Shown here: positions 15,928-24,602 of the stretch, piece after piece
How positions within the stretch are numbered: position 1 is the first letter of the stretch
Layout: each line of letters opens with the position of its first letter
Source of the DNA: JOPF133 sp052144935
GTDB taxonomy: Bacteria; Acidobacteriota; Terriglobia; Bryobacterales; Bryobacteraceae
Length of the DNA: 54,635 bases
NCBI GenBank assembly: GCA_052144935.1
Contig: JBKQPR010000040.1
Span: 1-54,635 of the forward strand
Reading direction: 5' to 3'
The notes under the pieces: model-generated
What the model saw: only the letters and a program-made list of their open reading frames with translations
Told to the model about the DNA's origin: nothing
Databases searched by the model: none
Translations under genes and position numbers: made by a program

Positions 15928-18594
15928 ATGCGCCAGGTTTGGCGGCGTTGGTGGTCGCTGGTTCGCCGCGGCCGTCTGGACCGCGAGCTGAACGAAGAAA
16001 TCGCCATGCATCTGGCGATGCAGGAAGAGGAATTCCGCCACAAGGGCATGAGCCCGGCGGAGGCGCACCGGGCGGCGCTGCGCGAGTTTGGCGGCGTGGC
16101 GCAGACCGAAGAGGCGTATCGCGAGCGGCGCGGCATCCCGTGGCTGGAAAGCGCCGCTCAAGACGTGCGATACGGGATGCGCGGGTTGCGGCGCAATCCC
16201 GGCCTGGCGGTGGCGGCGGTGCTGTCGCTGGCCTTGGGGATCGGCGCCAATACGGCCATCTTCTCGTTGTTCCACGCGCTCATGCTGCGCATGTTGCCGG
16301 TGGCGCGGCCCGAGGAACTGGTCAACCTCTACCGCACGGGCGGCTGGGGAAAGGGCTATTGTTCCTATCCGCTGTACCAGGAAGTGGCCGCCAGAACCGA
16401 TCTGTTCACCGGGGTGATTGCTCGCACGGGCGTGGAGAAGGTCCGGTTCACGCCGCGGCCGGGCGAGCGCGAGCAATTCGCGTATCGCGAACTCGTCTCC
16501 GGCAACTATTTCCGGGTGCTGGGAATCGCACCGGCGCTGGGCCGGCTGTTCACGGAAGACGATAACCGCGTTCCCGGCGGCCATCCGTTGGCGGTGCTGA
16601 GCTACGATCTGTGGCAAAACCGCTACGCCGCGGATCCTCGCATTCTGGGCGCCACCGTGCTGGCCGGCGAGAAGCCGCTCACCGTGATCGGCGTAGCCGC
16701 GCCCGGGTTTCATGGCGTGGAGGTCGAACGGCGCTCCGATCTTTGGGTGCCGGCGATGATGGCGGATACCAACATCCGCAGCCCGAATTACTGGTGGGTG
16801 TGGATTATGGCGCGGGTGCGGCCGGAGGTTCCGCGGAAACAGGCCGCGGCGGTGGTGGACGTGCTCATGCAACGTCACCTGGCGGCGCTCTATCCGCCTC
16901 GTTACAACGCCGCTTTCCGCAAACGGGCGCTGGGCCAGCGCCTGGAAGTGCGGGACGCCGGCGTGGGTATCTCCCTGCTGCGCGCGGAATTCAGCCGTCC
17001 GCTCGAAGTGCTCATGATCGCAGTCTGGCTGGTGCTGTTGGCGGCCTGCGCCAATGTGGCCAATCTGCTGCTGGCGCGCGGCGCGGCGCGGCGGCGGGAG
17101 ACGGCCCTGCGCTTCTCTCTGGGGGCCACCCGCGGGCGTCTGGTGCGCCAATCGCTCACGGAAAGCGCCGTGCTCGGAGTTGCCGGCGCGGCGCTGGGAA
17201 TCGCATTGGCGACCTGGGGAGCGCGCGTCATCCTGCGATTCCTTCCCGAGGGCTTTGGCGACTCGCTCGACACCTCGCCCGAGCCGGCCGTGCTGGCGTT
17301 CACGCTCGGTATCTCCGCGCTTTCGGTGATCCTGTTCGGGCTGGTCCCAGCGCTGCGCTCGACGGCCGTGAACCCCGCCTCCGGATTGCGCGCGGAAGCG
17401 CTTTTGAGCGGCGGGCGGCCGGTTCTCCGCCGCTGCCTGGTGGCGGCGCAAGTGGCCCTTTCGGCCGTGCTGGTGGTGCTGGCCGGCCTGTTCGCGCACA
17501 GCCTGTTCGAGCTGCGCTCGGTGGATCTCGGTTTCCACGACCAGAACGTCATCGCCTTCAGCCTGGGCTTGCCGCGCAGTATGCAAAAAGATTCCCGTGC
17601 GGCCATCAAGGACGTGACCCGGAGGCTGGAAACGTCGCCCGGCATCGCGTCGGTGAGCTACGGTTTTCCCGGACCGTTTCAGATGGGAACCTCCAGCGCC
17701 AGTATTCGCGTGCCGGGATCCCAGCAGACCGTGCAGGAACCCAAGGATGTGGAAACGGGTCAGGTGGCCGCGCGGTATTTCGAAACCATCGGAACCCCCG
17801 TGGTGCTGGGCCGCGAATTCGACCGCAGCGATACGGCCACGTCGCGCAAAGTGGCGGTGGTCAACGAAGCGTTCGTACGTATGTTTTTCCCGGAGGAAAA
17901 GCATCCGGATGCGCGCACTCTGAGCTTCGACGACAGCAAGCCCGAGGGCGGAGAGCCAACCTGGATCGTGGGTGTAGTGTCCGACATCCGGCACGCGGAC
18001 ATACAGAAGGAAGCCAAACCCACCGTGTATGTCCCGTTCGACCAGGGAAATAACGGCTTCGCCACGATCGTGGTGCGCGCACGCATGCCGGCGGCGGCGC
18101 TGCTGGGGTCGCTCTACCGCGAACTGCCCAAGGTGGGGCACGCGATCGTGGTCTCCGACTTCGGCACCATCCGGCAGCACATCGACGATTCGATCTTCGA
18201 GCAGCGTCTGCTGGCCGCGATTAGCGGGTTTTTCGGCGTGTTGGCATTGGTGCTCGCAGCCGTGGGCCTGTACGGCGTCATCGCCTACGGCACGGCCCTG
18301 CGCACCGCGGAGATCGGGGTCCGCATTGCCTTGGGGGCGCGGCGCAGCCAGCTTGTGTGGACCATCCTGGGCGATTCGCTGGCGCTGGTGGGCGCGGGAC
18401 TCGCCATGGGCCTGTTGGCTGCGATGGGCGCGGCCCGCGCAGTGCGCTCGCTGCTGTTTGGCATCCAGCCGGCCGACCCGATGGCTTTTATCGTCACGGC
18501 GCTGGTGCTGGCGGCTGCGGGATTGGCCGCCGCTCTACTTCCCGCGCGGCGGGCGGCGCGCCTCGATCCCATGCGCGCGCTGCGGCACGAGTGA
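15928..18594 (+). CDS. Orphan MacB-like double permease (ADOP family)
   Basis: 888 residues. The N-terminus is the permease prefix seen in acidobacterial orphan permeases (LDRELNEEIAMHLAMQEEE, AHRAALREFGG, DVRYGMRGLRRNPGLAVAAVLSLALGIGANTAIFS). Two MacB_PCD periplasmic domains and two FtsX-like permease blocks follow, the first around 16990-17360 (ANVANLLLARGAARRRE) and the second at 18200-18590 (TAEIGVRIALGARRSQL), ending LPARRAARLDPMRALRHE. No ATPase is encoded next to it. The role is probably efflux or lipoprotein/cell-envelope mechanotransmission with an unlinked ATPase. GGAGG precedes the ATG. Confidence 0.9.
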   Translation: MRQVWRRWWSLVRRGRLDRELNEEIAMHLAMQEEEFRHKGMSPAEAHRAALREFGGVAQTEEAYRERRGIPWLESAAQDVRYGMRGLRRNPGLAVAAVLSLALGIGANTAIFSLFHALMLRMLPVARPEELVNLYRTGGWGKGYCSYPLYQEVAARTDLFTGVIARTGVEKVRFTPRPGEREQFAYRELVSGNYFRVLGIAPALGRLFTEDDNRVPGGHPLAVLSYDLWQNRYAADPRILGATVLAGEKPLTVIGVAAPGFHGVEVERRSDLWVPAMMADTNIRSPNYWWVWIMARVRPEVPRKQAAAVVDVLMQRHLAALYPPRYNAAFRKRALGQRLEVRDAGVGISLLRAEFSRPLEVLMIAVWLVLLAACANVANLLLARGAARRRETALRFSLGATRGRLVRQSLTESAVLGVAGAALGIALATWGARVILRFLPEGFGDSLDTSPEPAVLAFTLGISALSVILFGLVPALRSTAVNPASGLRAEALLSGGRPVLRRCLVAAQVALSAVLVVLAGLFAHSLFELRSVDLGFHDQNVIAFSLGLPRSMQKDSRAAIKDVTRRLETSPGIASVSYGFPGPFQMGTSSASIRVPGSQQTVQEPKDVETGQVAARYFETIGTPVVLGREFDRSDTATSRKVAVVNEAFVRMFFPEEKHPDARTLSFDDSKPEGGEPTWIVGVVSDIRHADIQKEAKPTVYVPFDQGNNGFATIVVRARMPAAALLGSLYRELPKVGHAIVVSDFGTIRQHIDDSIFEQRLLAAISGFFGVLALVLAAVGLYGVIAYGTALRTAEIGVRIALGARRSQLVWTILGDSLALVGAGLAMGLLAAMGAARAVRSLLFGIQPADPMAFIVTALVLAAAGLAAALLPARRAARLDPMRALRHE

Positions 18595-18882
18595 AGGTTG
18601 ACGGCCGGCCGCCGGCCTGGGTACATCGCGCGCGTCGGGCCTGGCCCTGCCGGCCTCCGGCTTGGGAGAAGCGGCCAGCCTACGCCGGGGCGGTCAACGC
18701 CAGCTTGAGGCCCGGAACACTCAAGCCAGGTGCTGGCTCCAATGAGGCACGGGCTGCATCCAGCCGGGAGTGGTGTGCCGGGTGATGTTGGCGGGAAAGC
18801 CTGCCCTGTGGCCAGGCCTGATCGGAAACCGCCAAGTGAAAACCGACTTCCTTGCCGGAGCCCGAGCCGGAGTAGCCAACGC

Positions 18883-19269
18883 ATGAGCGATCGAGCTTCC
18901 ATTCTTCGCACCGCCTTGCAGCGCAGGAGGGCGCTGGTCGTGCCGGGCTGCCATGATGTGCTGAGCGCCAAAATCATCGAAAACGCCGGGTTCGAAGCAG
19001 TCCAGGTCCGCGGCTTCGGTCTTGCCGGGAGCCTGCCCGGCAAGCCGGATGTCGGGCTGGTCGATATGAAAGACATCCTCGACATCACCGGCCATATCAC
19101 GCGCGCCGTCCCGGTCCCGGTGATGGCCGATATCGACACGGGCGGCAACGCGTTGAAGGCCGCCTCTATCAACACATCAACGCTCCGGGTTCACCGGGTG
19201 TGGATTCCGAGGGCGACCGGTGGCCTCATGGCTTGTGAGCAAGTGTATAACACGGGAGCCGGCGTGTGA
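18883..19269 (+). pseudogene. Isocitrate lyase/PEP mutase family, truncated after about 92 residues
   Basis: The first 92 residues match the family start: LVVPGCHDVLSAKIIENAGF, VQVRGFGLAGSLPGKPDVGL and VMADIDTGG, which is the metal-binding D-x-D-T-G region. Homologues run to about 280 residues. After GGNAL (about base 19155) the frame continues with residues that match nothing, up to the stop at 19269. The catalytic Cys/His loop and the rest of the barrel are gone. The break lies just before the tail of the oppositely oriented isomerase-like gene. Confidence 0.75.
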
Positions 19270-19293
19270 ACCATGCCCGTAGCCCGTTCCCGG

Positions 19294-20736
19294 TTACGAT
19301 CCCACCTGGGTGACTTCGAGGCCCAGCAGCGGGCCCAGCTTATGGATCTTCGCAGCGATGTGCCCCACTCCCACCGCGCAATGGTGTGCCGGACCCTCCG
19401 CGTTCCAGCTCTCGATGAACCTCCGCGCGCCCATGGCGAACCGGTAGCGGCTATTGGTGTTCCCGATCTCGAGGATCGGCCCGGAGACGGACTCGGCGTG
19501 AGCCACCAGCAGCTTCAGCCCGGCGGCTTCCGTCTCGACCACGGAGAGCAGCGTCACGGGGCCGTTTTTCACCGACATCTCCACCGACAGGCCCGCGCCG
19601 GCCTTGCCGTGGTACACGCCCAGCGGGCGCACCTTGGTTTTGCCTTCGGCGATGGCGCAATGTCCGGGACCGTCATGGCCCATCAGGACGACATCCTCCT
19701 GGAAGTCGGTGGCGTAGTATTCGGTGAACGATCCGCCGGCGCCAAACAGGTCCATAATCTTCATGGCCTGCGCGTTCTTCACTTCATACTCGCCGGCCAC
19801 CGGGATGCCGCGCGCGGTGAGCAGGCTGGCGCCCAGGATGATCGAGCCAACTGCGTCTTCGTTTTCCGGAATGCCGGATCCCCGGTAATAGTAAGCCATC
19901 GATCCAAGCGCGTGCCTTTCCACCAGCCAATCGAGCGCCAGCGAAGTGCGCGCCGCACGGCGGAGTTCCGCGGGTGGACAATCGGGCTGAACGTCGAATG
20001 TGGCGAAGAAGCGCCGGACGCGCTCCTCAATCGCGGGATCGGGCACGTCCCGGCGCAAGGCCGCCAGCTCATCCACTTCCAGCAGCTCGATGTGGCCGCC
20101 GAAAGTGGCGCATTGACGGGTGAGATCGGAGTAGATGTCCAACATGCCGCCGTAGTAGTGGCCCATGAGGCCGAGCCGGTTATGTTCCATGGCGTAGGCC
20201 ACGCGGGCTGCCTCGACCCATTCGGAGATCTCCTTCCACACCGCCGGGTCGTTCAGCATGCCGGTCACTTGAAAGAAGGGAATGCGGCAGCGCCGGAAGA
20301 CGTTGGCAATCTCCGGAACCGGGCAGGCCTGGCACCAGCTCAACCATTCGCCGGTCATGCGTCCGCGGTCGCCGAGGGCGTTGAAGGAGGCGTAGTCGAT
20401 GGCCGCGCCAGGCGACAGATTCAAGAGGATCACCGGGACCTTGGCGCGGCGCACCACGGGCAAAACGGTGGAAGACAGCGCGTAGGTGGACACGTGCAGG
20501 AAGATGAGATCGACATCCGCCGCCCGGAAACGATGGCCGGCCGCAACGGCCTTCTCGGGGGTGTCGATCAGGCCCAGATTGACCACTTCCGCTCCGTAAG
20601 CCTGGAGCCGCTCCGCAACCCGGTGGTTGTAGAGCGTCAGCTTCTCTTTGAGGCCCACGAATTGAGACCAATAGGCTTCCAGGCCGATGCTGAACAGACC
20701 GGCGCGAAAGGGTTGCGGCCCTGGCAGGGTATCCAT
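19294..20736 (-). CDS. L-arabinose/L-fucose isomerase-like protein
   Basis: 480 residues. The pattern fits the arabinose-isomerase-type family found in Acidobacteriota and related phyla: AGLFSIGLEAYWSQF near the start, VDLIFLHVSTYALSSTVLPVV, LNLSPGAAIDY, MGHYYGGMLDIYSDLT in the middle, and VLMGHDGPGHCAI with KVRPLGVYHGKAGAGLSVEM near the end. It likely isomerises a sugar, but the family includes uncharacterised members, so the substrate is not assigned. The ATG at 20736 is chosen because homology with the truncated second copy begins there. The 5' 266 bases are duplicated at 22716-22981. Confidence 0.8.
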   Translation of the reverse strand: MDTLPGPQPFRAGLFSIGLEAYWSQFVGLKEKLTLYNHRVAERLQAYGAEVVNLGLIDTPEKAVAAGHRFRAADVDLIFLHVSTYALSSTVLPVVRRAKVPVILLNLSPGAAIDYASFNALGDRGRMTGEWLSWCQACPVPEIANVFRRCRIPFFQVTGMLNDPAVWKEISEWVEAARVAYAMEHNRLGLMGHYYGGMLDIYSDLTRQCATFGGHIELLEVDELAALRRDVPDPAIEERVRRFFATFDVQPDCPPAELRRAARTSLALDWLVERHALGSMAYYYRGSGIPENEDAVGSIILGASLLTARGIPVAGEYEVKNAQAMKIMDLFGAGGSFTEYYATDFQEDVVLMGHDGPGHCAIAEGKTKVRPLGVYHGKAGAGLSVEMSVKNGPVTLLSVVETEAAGLKLLVAHAESVSGPILEIGNTNSRYRFAMGARRFIESWNAEGPAHHCAVGVGHIAAKIHKLGPLLGLEVTQVGS

Positions 20737-20756
20737 AGTGGTCAGTTTGGCAGATG
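20491..20756 (-). repeat. 266-bp duplicated segment, copy A (isomerase-like 5' end plus upstream)
   Basis: This covers the first 82 codons of the isomerase-like gene and 20 bases upstream. It aligns without gaps to 22716-22981 with scattered substitutions, I estimate nearly 90% identical. The sequence on either side is unrelated. Confidence 0.85.
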
Positions 20757-20888
20757 TGGGCGCCGGGTAGTGGGGCGGTTGAACCTGCAAGCAGGCACTC
20801 CTGACGCGGCTACGGCGGGAATCTCCAGCAGGGCACTAGCGAACGTCTCCGCGAGTCGGTGGCGACAGAGCGAAGGTGTGAGGAAAGC

Positions 20889-20911
20889 GGGCCCGGGGGC
20901 TGCCCGGGCCC
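20889..20911. repeat. GC-rich hairpin
   Basis: GGGCCCGGG and CCCGGGCCC are perfect 9-base arms with a 5-base loop. It lies downstream of the DUF3467 gene, so a 3'-end stem is possible; there is no T-run. Confidence 0.5.
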
Positions 20912-20931
20912 ACGCGTAGATGACTTTTGAA

Positions 20932-20953
20932 CGCGATAATGTAGTTTATCGCG
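20932..20953. promoter_or_regulatory. Operator-like inverted repeat CGCGATAA/TTATCGCG
   Basis: Perfect 8-base arms six bases apart lie in the 330-base gap between the isomerase-like gene start and the DUF3467 gene end. They are AT-rich in the centre, as for a repressor site. The regulator is unknown. Confidence 0.4.
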
Positions 20954-21070
20954 CTTAGAATGAACCCAACCACCGAAAAATGCCTGGCGAGATCGGCTGC
21001 GCCACGCACGCCGGATGAGCAACTGAACAAGGAAACGAAGCCGTGAAGGCGGAGTGGAACTTGCAGGAAG

Positions 21071-21463
21071 TTAACCGCCCTGCTCCTTCTCGCGGAATTC
21101 CTTGATCTTTTGCTGAACTTGCTGGAAGGTCTCGATGGACTCCGGGCTCGATGTGTCTGCGCTTTCTGGAGGGCTCGCCAATGGCGCGGGCATTACGCTT
21201 TTCGGGATCGCGATCCGACCGTTCTGGCGTTCGTAAAGCATGATATTGATCCCGAGGTAGAGGTGCATAAGCTTGGCCTGCGCCCAGGGAATTGCCACGT
21301 CCGTGTGGTAGTCAACCTCGGCTGCGCCGCCGGATACCAATTGCCCAAAGAATATCCGCAAATCCCAGGCCGACATCTCAAAACGGACGTTATTCGCATA
21401 CATGGGGACGTCTTCGAATTCATCTTCACTCTCGGCGGATTCGTTTTTGGTCTCGTCGTTCAT
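21071..21463 (-). CDS. DUF3467 family protein
   Basis: 130 residues. The DUF3467 signature is clear: YANNVRFEMSAWDLRIFFGQL, then a short acidic strand and VAIPWAQAKLMHLYLGINI. The first 20 residues are acidic and the C-terminal 40 are predicted helical and charged. The ATG at 21463 follows AGGGGAT. The function of the family is not established. It is last in a three-gene minus-strand cassette that lies between the two copies of the duplicated segment. Confidence 0.85.
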   Translation of the reverse strand: MNDETKNESAESEDEFEDVPMYANNVRFEMSAWDLRIFFGQLVSGGAAEVDYHTDVAIPWAQAKLMHLYLGINIMLYERQNGRIAIPKSVMPAPLASPPESADTSSPESIETFQQVQQKIKEFREKEQGG

Positions 21464-21474
21464 GTGATCCCCTT

Positions 21475-22149
21475 TTAAGCCTGTCTGCGTGGCTTTGCGA
21501 TATTGTGGGGCCGCGATGAAATTCGCTTGCGCCTGTGCCCCACGTACTTCTGCCTGAGCACGTTCTTGTCTTTCGGAACGACGCGCCGGTGACAGACGGC
21601 GCACTCTTGCTGTGAAGGAAACTCTATAACGTTGTTGCTCTGCCCGGCGGGTTGGCCGGCCGAGACAGCGCGAAGGAGCTCGTGTATCGTCGTTTCCGTA
21701 ACCGGAGCGCGCACCGCCGTTAACCAGTTATTGACGCGCACATAAATGGCCTCTCGCCGATCGACGCCCACGCCGATTGCCCCAGCCGCCACGGTTTGCA
21801 AGAGCAGTTCATGCGCAAGCCCCGAGGCCCACCAGCATTTCGGCGTTCTTAAAACCGCCGCCGCGGCCTTTGAAAGCGTCTCGGGTTCCGCGACGTCCGA
21901 AAGCGCCATCAGATATGCGCTCAAGGCCGTATCGAAGGGGTTTTCGTATCGTTCGTCGATTTCCAGATGCGATATGTTTTCGATCCGCGTCACGACTTCT
22001 GCGGGGTCCTTCTGCGCAAGCTCCGTCAGACGCTGGAACAATTCGTGCCCTCGTATCGCTCGCCGAAAGGCCTTTGTGCCAGCCGCAAGATTCATCTCAG
22101 CGGCAACCTCGTCCTGTTCGATCGCGCGCATCGTCTCGGCAAAGGTCAT
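21475..22149 (-). CDS. Uncharacterised protein of the DUF3467 cassette
   Basis: About 224 residues, mostly helical. The C-terminal region holds a single CAVCH pair (ECAVCHRRVV) and a basic tail. I do not recognise the family. The ATG at 22149 overlaps the stop of the upstream frame (ATGA), which suggests translational coupling; ATG 22161 is an alternative. A small gap of 11 bases separates it from DUF3467. GC content is lower than in the flanking genes, hinting at separate origin. Confidence 0.65.
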   Translation of the reverse strand: MTFAETMRAIEQDEVAAEMNLAAGTKAFRRAIRGHELFQRLTELAQKDPAEVVTRIENISHLEIDERYENPFDTALSAYLMALSDVAEPETLSKAAAAVLRTPKCWWASGLAHELLLQTVAAGAIGVGVDRREAIYVRVNNWLTAVRAPVTETTIHELLRAVSAGQPAGQSNNVIEFPSQQECAVCHRRVVPKDKNVLRQKYVGHRRKRISSRPHNIAKPRRQA

Positions 22150-22564
22150 GTCGCTTTCCATCTCTCACTATAGAACTTTAGGACCGGCTGGCCGTAAGCT
22201 TCAGGTACGTCGCGAACATCGTGAATGTATTCGCCGATCCGGCCAAACTGGCTTAAGACGCGGATCTTTCTCGTCTCGAAGACGCCTTCGGCCGCAAGCA
22301 CAAGCCCGATATGAACGATATCGTCCGTCTTCGGGTTTTTATATATGACGACGTCCCCGGAGTGACGTCAGCGTCCCGCGCCACCTCGACGTACTCGTCA
22401 TCCTGCAGGATCATCGGAATTTCTTCAGGTTCAATGAATGTTCGGCGATTCGCAAACACCAAGCCGACGCAGTTATAGGTCGAGCGCATCGACCGAAGTT
22501 GCCATGATCCTTTTGCGTGAAATCTCTTGGCCGCAAAGGCTGTTTGCGGCGCAAGCTCTCGCAT
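22146..22564 (-). pseudogene. Cys/His (NlpC/CHAP-like) domain protein, frameshifted
   Basis: The first frame gives YNCVGLVFANRRTFIEPEE and DDEYVEVARDADVTPG. After one base is restored in the G-run near 22357, the frame continues GDVVIYKNPKTDDIVHIGLV and runs to a stop at 22146 that overlaps the next ATG. The Cys in NCVG and the His in VHIG, with a GDVVIY strand between, resemble the Cys-His arrangement of NlpC/P60 or CHAP-type amidase folds. This is a moderate structural guess. The single missing base may be real or an assembly error. Confidence 0.55.
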
Positions 22565-22706
22565 CCTTCGGTTCGGAATCGGCCGGTTCTTGGATGTCGC
22601 GAGTGCGATGCTCGTTTTGTCCGGAGGGCTGCCCTCACCTATGATCATCTCCATAGCGCACAAAGACATCGTAACGCAATGAAGTCATTAATTTCGAGGA
22701 CCTCTA

Positions 22707-22961
22707 TCAGCGCGTCATGTGCAGAAAGATGAGATCGACATCGGTCTCCCGGAAACGATGGCCGGCCGCCGCCGCCTTCTCGGGGGTGTCGATCAGGCCC
22801 AGATTGACCACTGGCGCTCCGCAGGACTGGAGTCGCTCCGCAACCCGGTGGTTGTAGCCCGTCAGCTTCTCTTTGAGGCCGGCGAATTGAGGCCAATAGG
22901 CTTCCAGGCCGATGCTGAACAGACCGGCTCGAAAGTGGAGCGGCGCTGGCATGGTATCCAT
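22707..22961 (-). pseudogene. Truncated second copy of the isomerase-like gene
   Basis: The 82 N-terminal codons match the gene at 19294-20736 closely (AGLFSIGLEAYWPQFAGLKE, VVNLGLIDTPEKAAAAGHRF, VDLIFLH). The match ends at 22716 and the frame stops three codons later. It lies divergent to the MFS transporter gene, the arrangement expected for a sugar isomerase next to its transporter, so this may be the original location of the gene. Confidence 0.85.
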
Positions 22962-22981
22962 AGTGGTCAGTTTGGCAGATG
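22716..22981 (-). repeat. 266-bp duplicated segment, copy B
   Basis: Same orientation as copy A at 20491-20756, no gaps. The two direct copies bracket a 1.96-kb stretch containing the DUF3467 cassette. Confidence 0.85.
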
Positions 22982-23000
22982 GGGCGGGCGAAGAGCGAGA

Positions 23001-23006
23001 TACAAT
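23001..23006 (+). promoter_or_regulatory. TACAAT -10 element of the MFS gene
   Basis: It lies seven bases before the GTG at 23014, so the transcript probably begins at or next to the start codon. Confidence 0.5.
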
Positions 23007-23013
23007 CGAACCT

Positions 23014-24228
23014 GTGACTTCCGCTCCCACCAGTGCCGGCGCCGATTCGCCGCAACCCTCGCCGGCGGGCGGACGCGCTCTGGCGGGGTTTCTGCTGTCC
23101 GGATTCCTGCTGGCTCTGTTGGGCGCGATTCTGCCGGCCTGGGGCTATCACCGCGATCCCGCCGACTTCGTCGCCGTGGGCAATTATTTCCTCAGCCTGG
23201 CCCTGGGGATCGTTGGCGCGGCGGACTTGGCCCGCCGCATGATGGCGCGCATGATGGCAGGGTTCAGCTCGGTTTTCCCGCTGGTCTTCTCCTGCTCGCT
23301 CGCCTGCCTGTCCCTGGTCTACCTGGCTTTTGTCTCACCGCCGGCTTCGGCATGGTGGCGTGTCGGCGGGCTGTTCGTGTTGGGGCTTGGCGCCGGGCTT
23401 CTCAACATGGCGCTGTTTCAGGCCATCTCGGGAAACTACCAGTTCGATGCCGCGGGCACGGTGACCCGCGGCGGCATCTGGTACGGCCTCGGCTGCCTCA
23501 CCGCCACTCTGCTGGTGGCGGGCACGTTCTACGCCTACACGGTCCCGGTCATTCTGGCCGTGATGGCGGCGGTGCCGGCGGTCTTCGCGATCGTCTACGC
23601 CCGCTGTTCCTACACTCTGCGCCCTCCACCCAGCCACCCCGCCTTGCGCCAGGCGCTCAAGGATTTTCGCAGTCCGGGCGCCATCCTGTTCGCGCTGGTC
23701 CTGTTCTTCCAGTTCGGCAACGAGTGGTCCATCGCCGGCTGGCTTCCCCTGTTCCTGGTCCGCCGCGTGGGCCTCAGCCCCACGGCAGCGCTCATGATCC
23801 TGGCGCTCTACTGGCTGTTTCTGTTGGCCGGCCGCCTGGGCGCGGTAGCGCTTCTGCCGCACGTCCGTCACGGACGCCTGTTGATGGGCAGCGTGGCCAG
23901 TGCGCTGTTCGGCTGCCTGATTCTCTACTCCACCAAGACCGGTTTCGGGGCCGCCTCGGGGGTGTTCTTCGTGGGGGGCGGATTCGTTTCCATCTACCCG
24001 TTGGTGGCCGAAGCCATCGGCCGCCGTTTCCCCTATTACCATCCGGGATTCTTCGGCGGCATCTTCTCGCTGGCCGTGTTCGGCGGGCTGCTGGCCCCCG
24101 CCACGCTCGGATACACCGCCCAGGTTTGGGGCGTGGGGGTGGTCATCGGCATCCCTCTGTTTGGCACCTGTATGGTGATGCTGCTGCTGCCCCTGATCTG
24201 GCTCGAGTCCAAGGTGACCGGGCGATGA
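23014..24228 (+). CDS. MFS transporter
   Basis: 404 residues with about 12 hydrophobic helices, starting around residue 20 (ALAGFLLSGFLLALLGAILPA) and ending in LFGTCMVMLLLPLIWLES. Charged cytoplasmic loops occur where an MFS fold expects them (DLARRMMARMM, YARCSYTLRPPPSHP mid-protein). The layout resembles sugar-type MFS carriers, but no substrate motif was recognised. The GTG at 23014 follows a TACAAT box. Its divergent neighbour is the truncated sugar-isomerase-like copy, which hints at a sugar substrate. Confidence 0.85.
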   Translation: MTSAPTSAGADSPQPSPAGGRALAGFLLSGFLLALLGAILPAWGYHRDPADFVAVGNYFLSLALGIVGAADLARRMMARMMAGFSSVFPLVFSCSLACLSLVYLAFVSPPASAWWRVGGLFVLGLGAGLLNMALFQAISGNYQFDAAGTVTRGGIWYGLGCLTATLLVAGTFYAYTVPVILAVMAAVPAVFAIVYARCSYTLRPPPSHPALRQALKDFRSPGAILFALVLFFQFGNEWSIAGWLPLFLVRRVGLSPTAALMILALYWLFLLAGRLGAVALLPHVRHGRLLMGSVASALFGCLILYSTKTGFGAASGVFFVGGGFVSIYPLVAEAIGRRFPYYHPGFFGGIFSLAVFGGLLAPATLGYTAQVWGVGVVIGIPLFGTCMVMLLLPLIWLESKVTGR

Positions 24229-24368
24229 GGGGCGATGCTGTGGCGCCAGGCCGCACGGGCCAGCGACCGCGCCGGGGGCCACGCTGTTCAATGCCACCTA
24301 CTTTGCCTGCGGCAGCATTCTACATTAATTGTGGGGCGGGCAATCATGCCGGCAATCATGCCCGCAAC

Positions 24369-24460
24369 CGGGCCCCGACGGCACCCCCAGGCGGCTCCTT
24401 CGGGCCCCGCGCGAGTCTGTGTGCCCAGCAAGCGCCGCCTGGGGGTGCCCTCGGGGCCCG
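24369..24460. repeat. Long imperfect hairpin, 27-bp arms
   Basis: Arm 24369-24395 and arm 24434-24460 are complementary at 26 of 27 positions with a 38-base loop. The arms are GC-rich and contain GGCACCCCCAGGCGGC and its complement. It directly abuts the dispersed repeat at 24459-24577. Confidence 0.8.
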
Positions 24461-24577
24461 GCTGCAGCGTCGAAAGCCCATCGCAAGTCATTGGAAATAC
24501 GTTCTTCGAAACCGCTGGGCTTTCATTGGAGTTTGGTGGGCCGCAGGCCCATTCGGACAGCCAGGGTTGGCTGCCCC
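24459..24577 (-). repeat. Dispersed repeat, about 120 bp, copy 2 (inverted)
   Basis: Reverse-complement match to 4878-5000. It ends 26 bases before the start of the PBP4 gene and so forms most of that gene's upstream region. Confidence 0.8.
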
Positions 24578-24602
24578 ACCGGCGCCCCGAAAGGGAGTCG
24601 TC

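Noticed and set aside
15502..18180. An 892-residue open frame on the minus strand opposite the permease gene
   Set aside because: It is His/Arg/Gln-rich antisense of a well-recognised permease; no domain is visible.
19273..20919. A 548-residue plus-strand frame opposite the isomerase-like gene
   Set aside because: Rich in His/Gln/Arg with no family pattern; the minus strand is the real gene.
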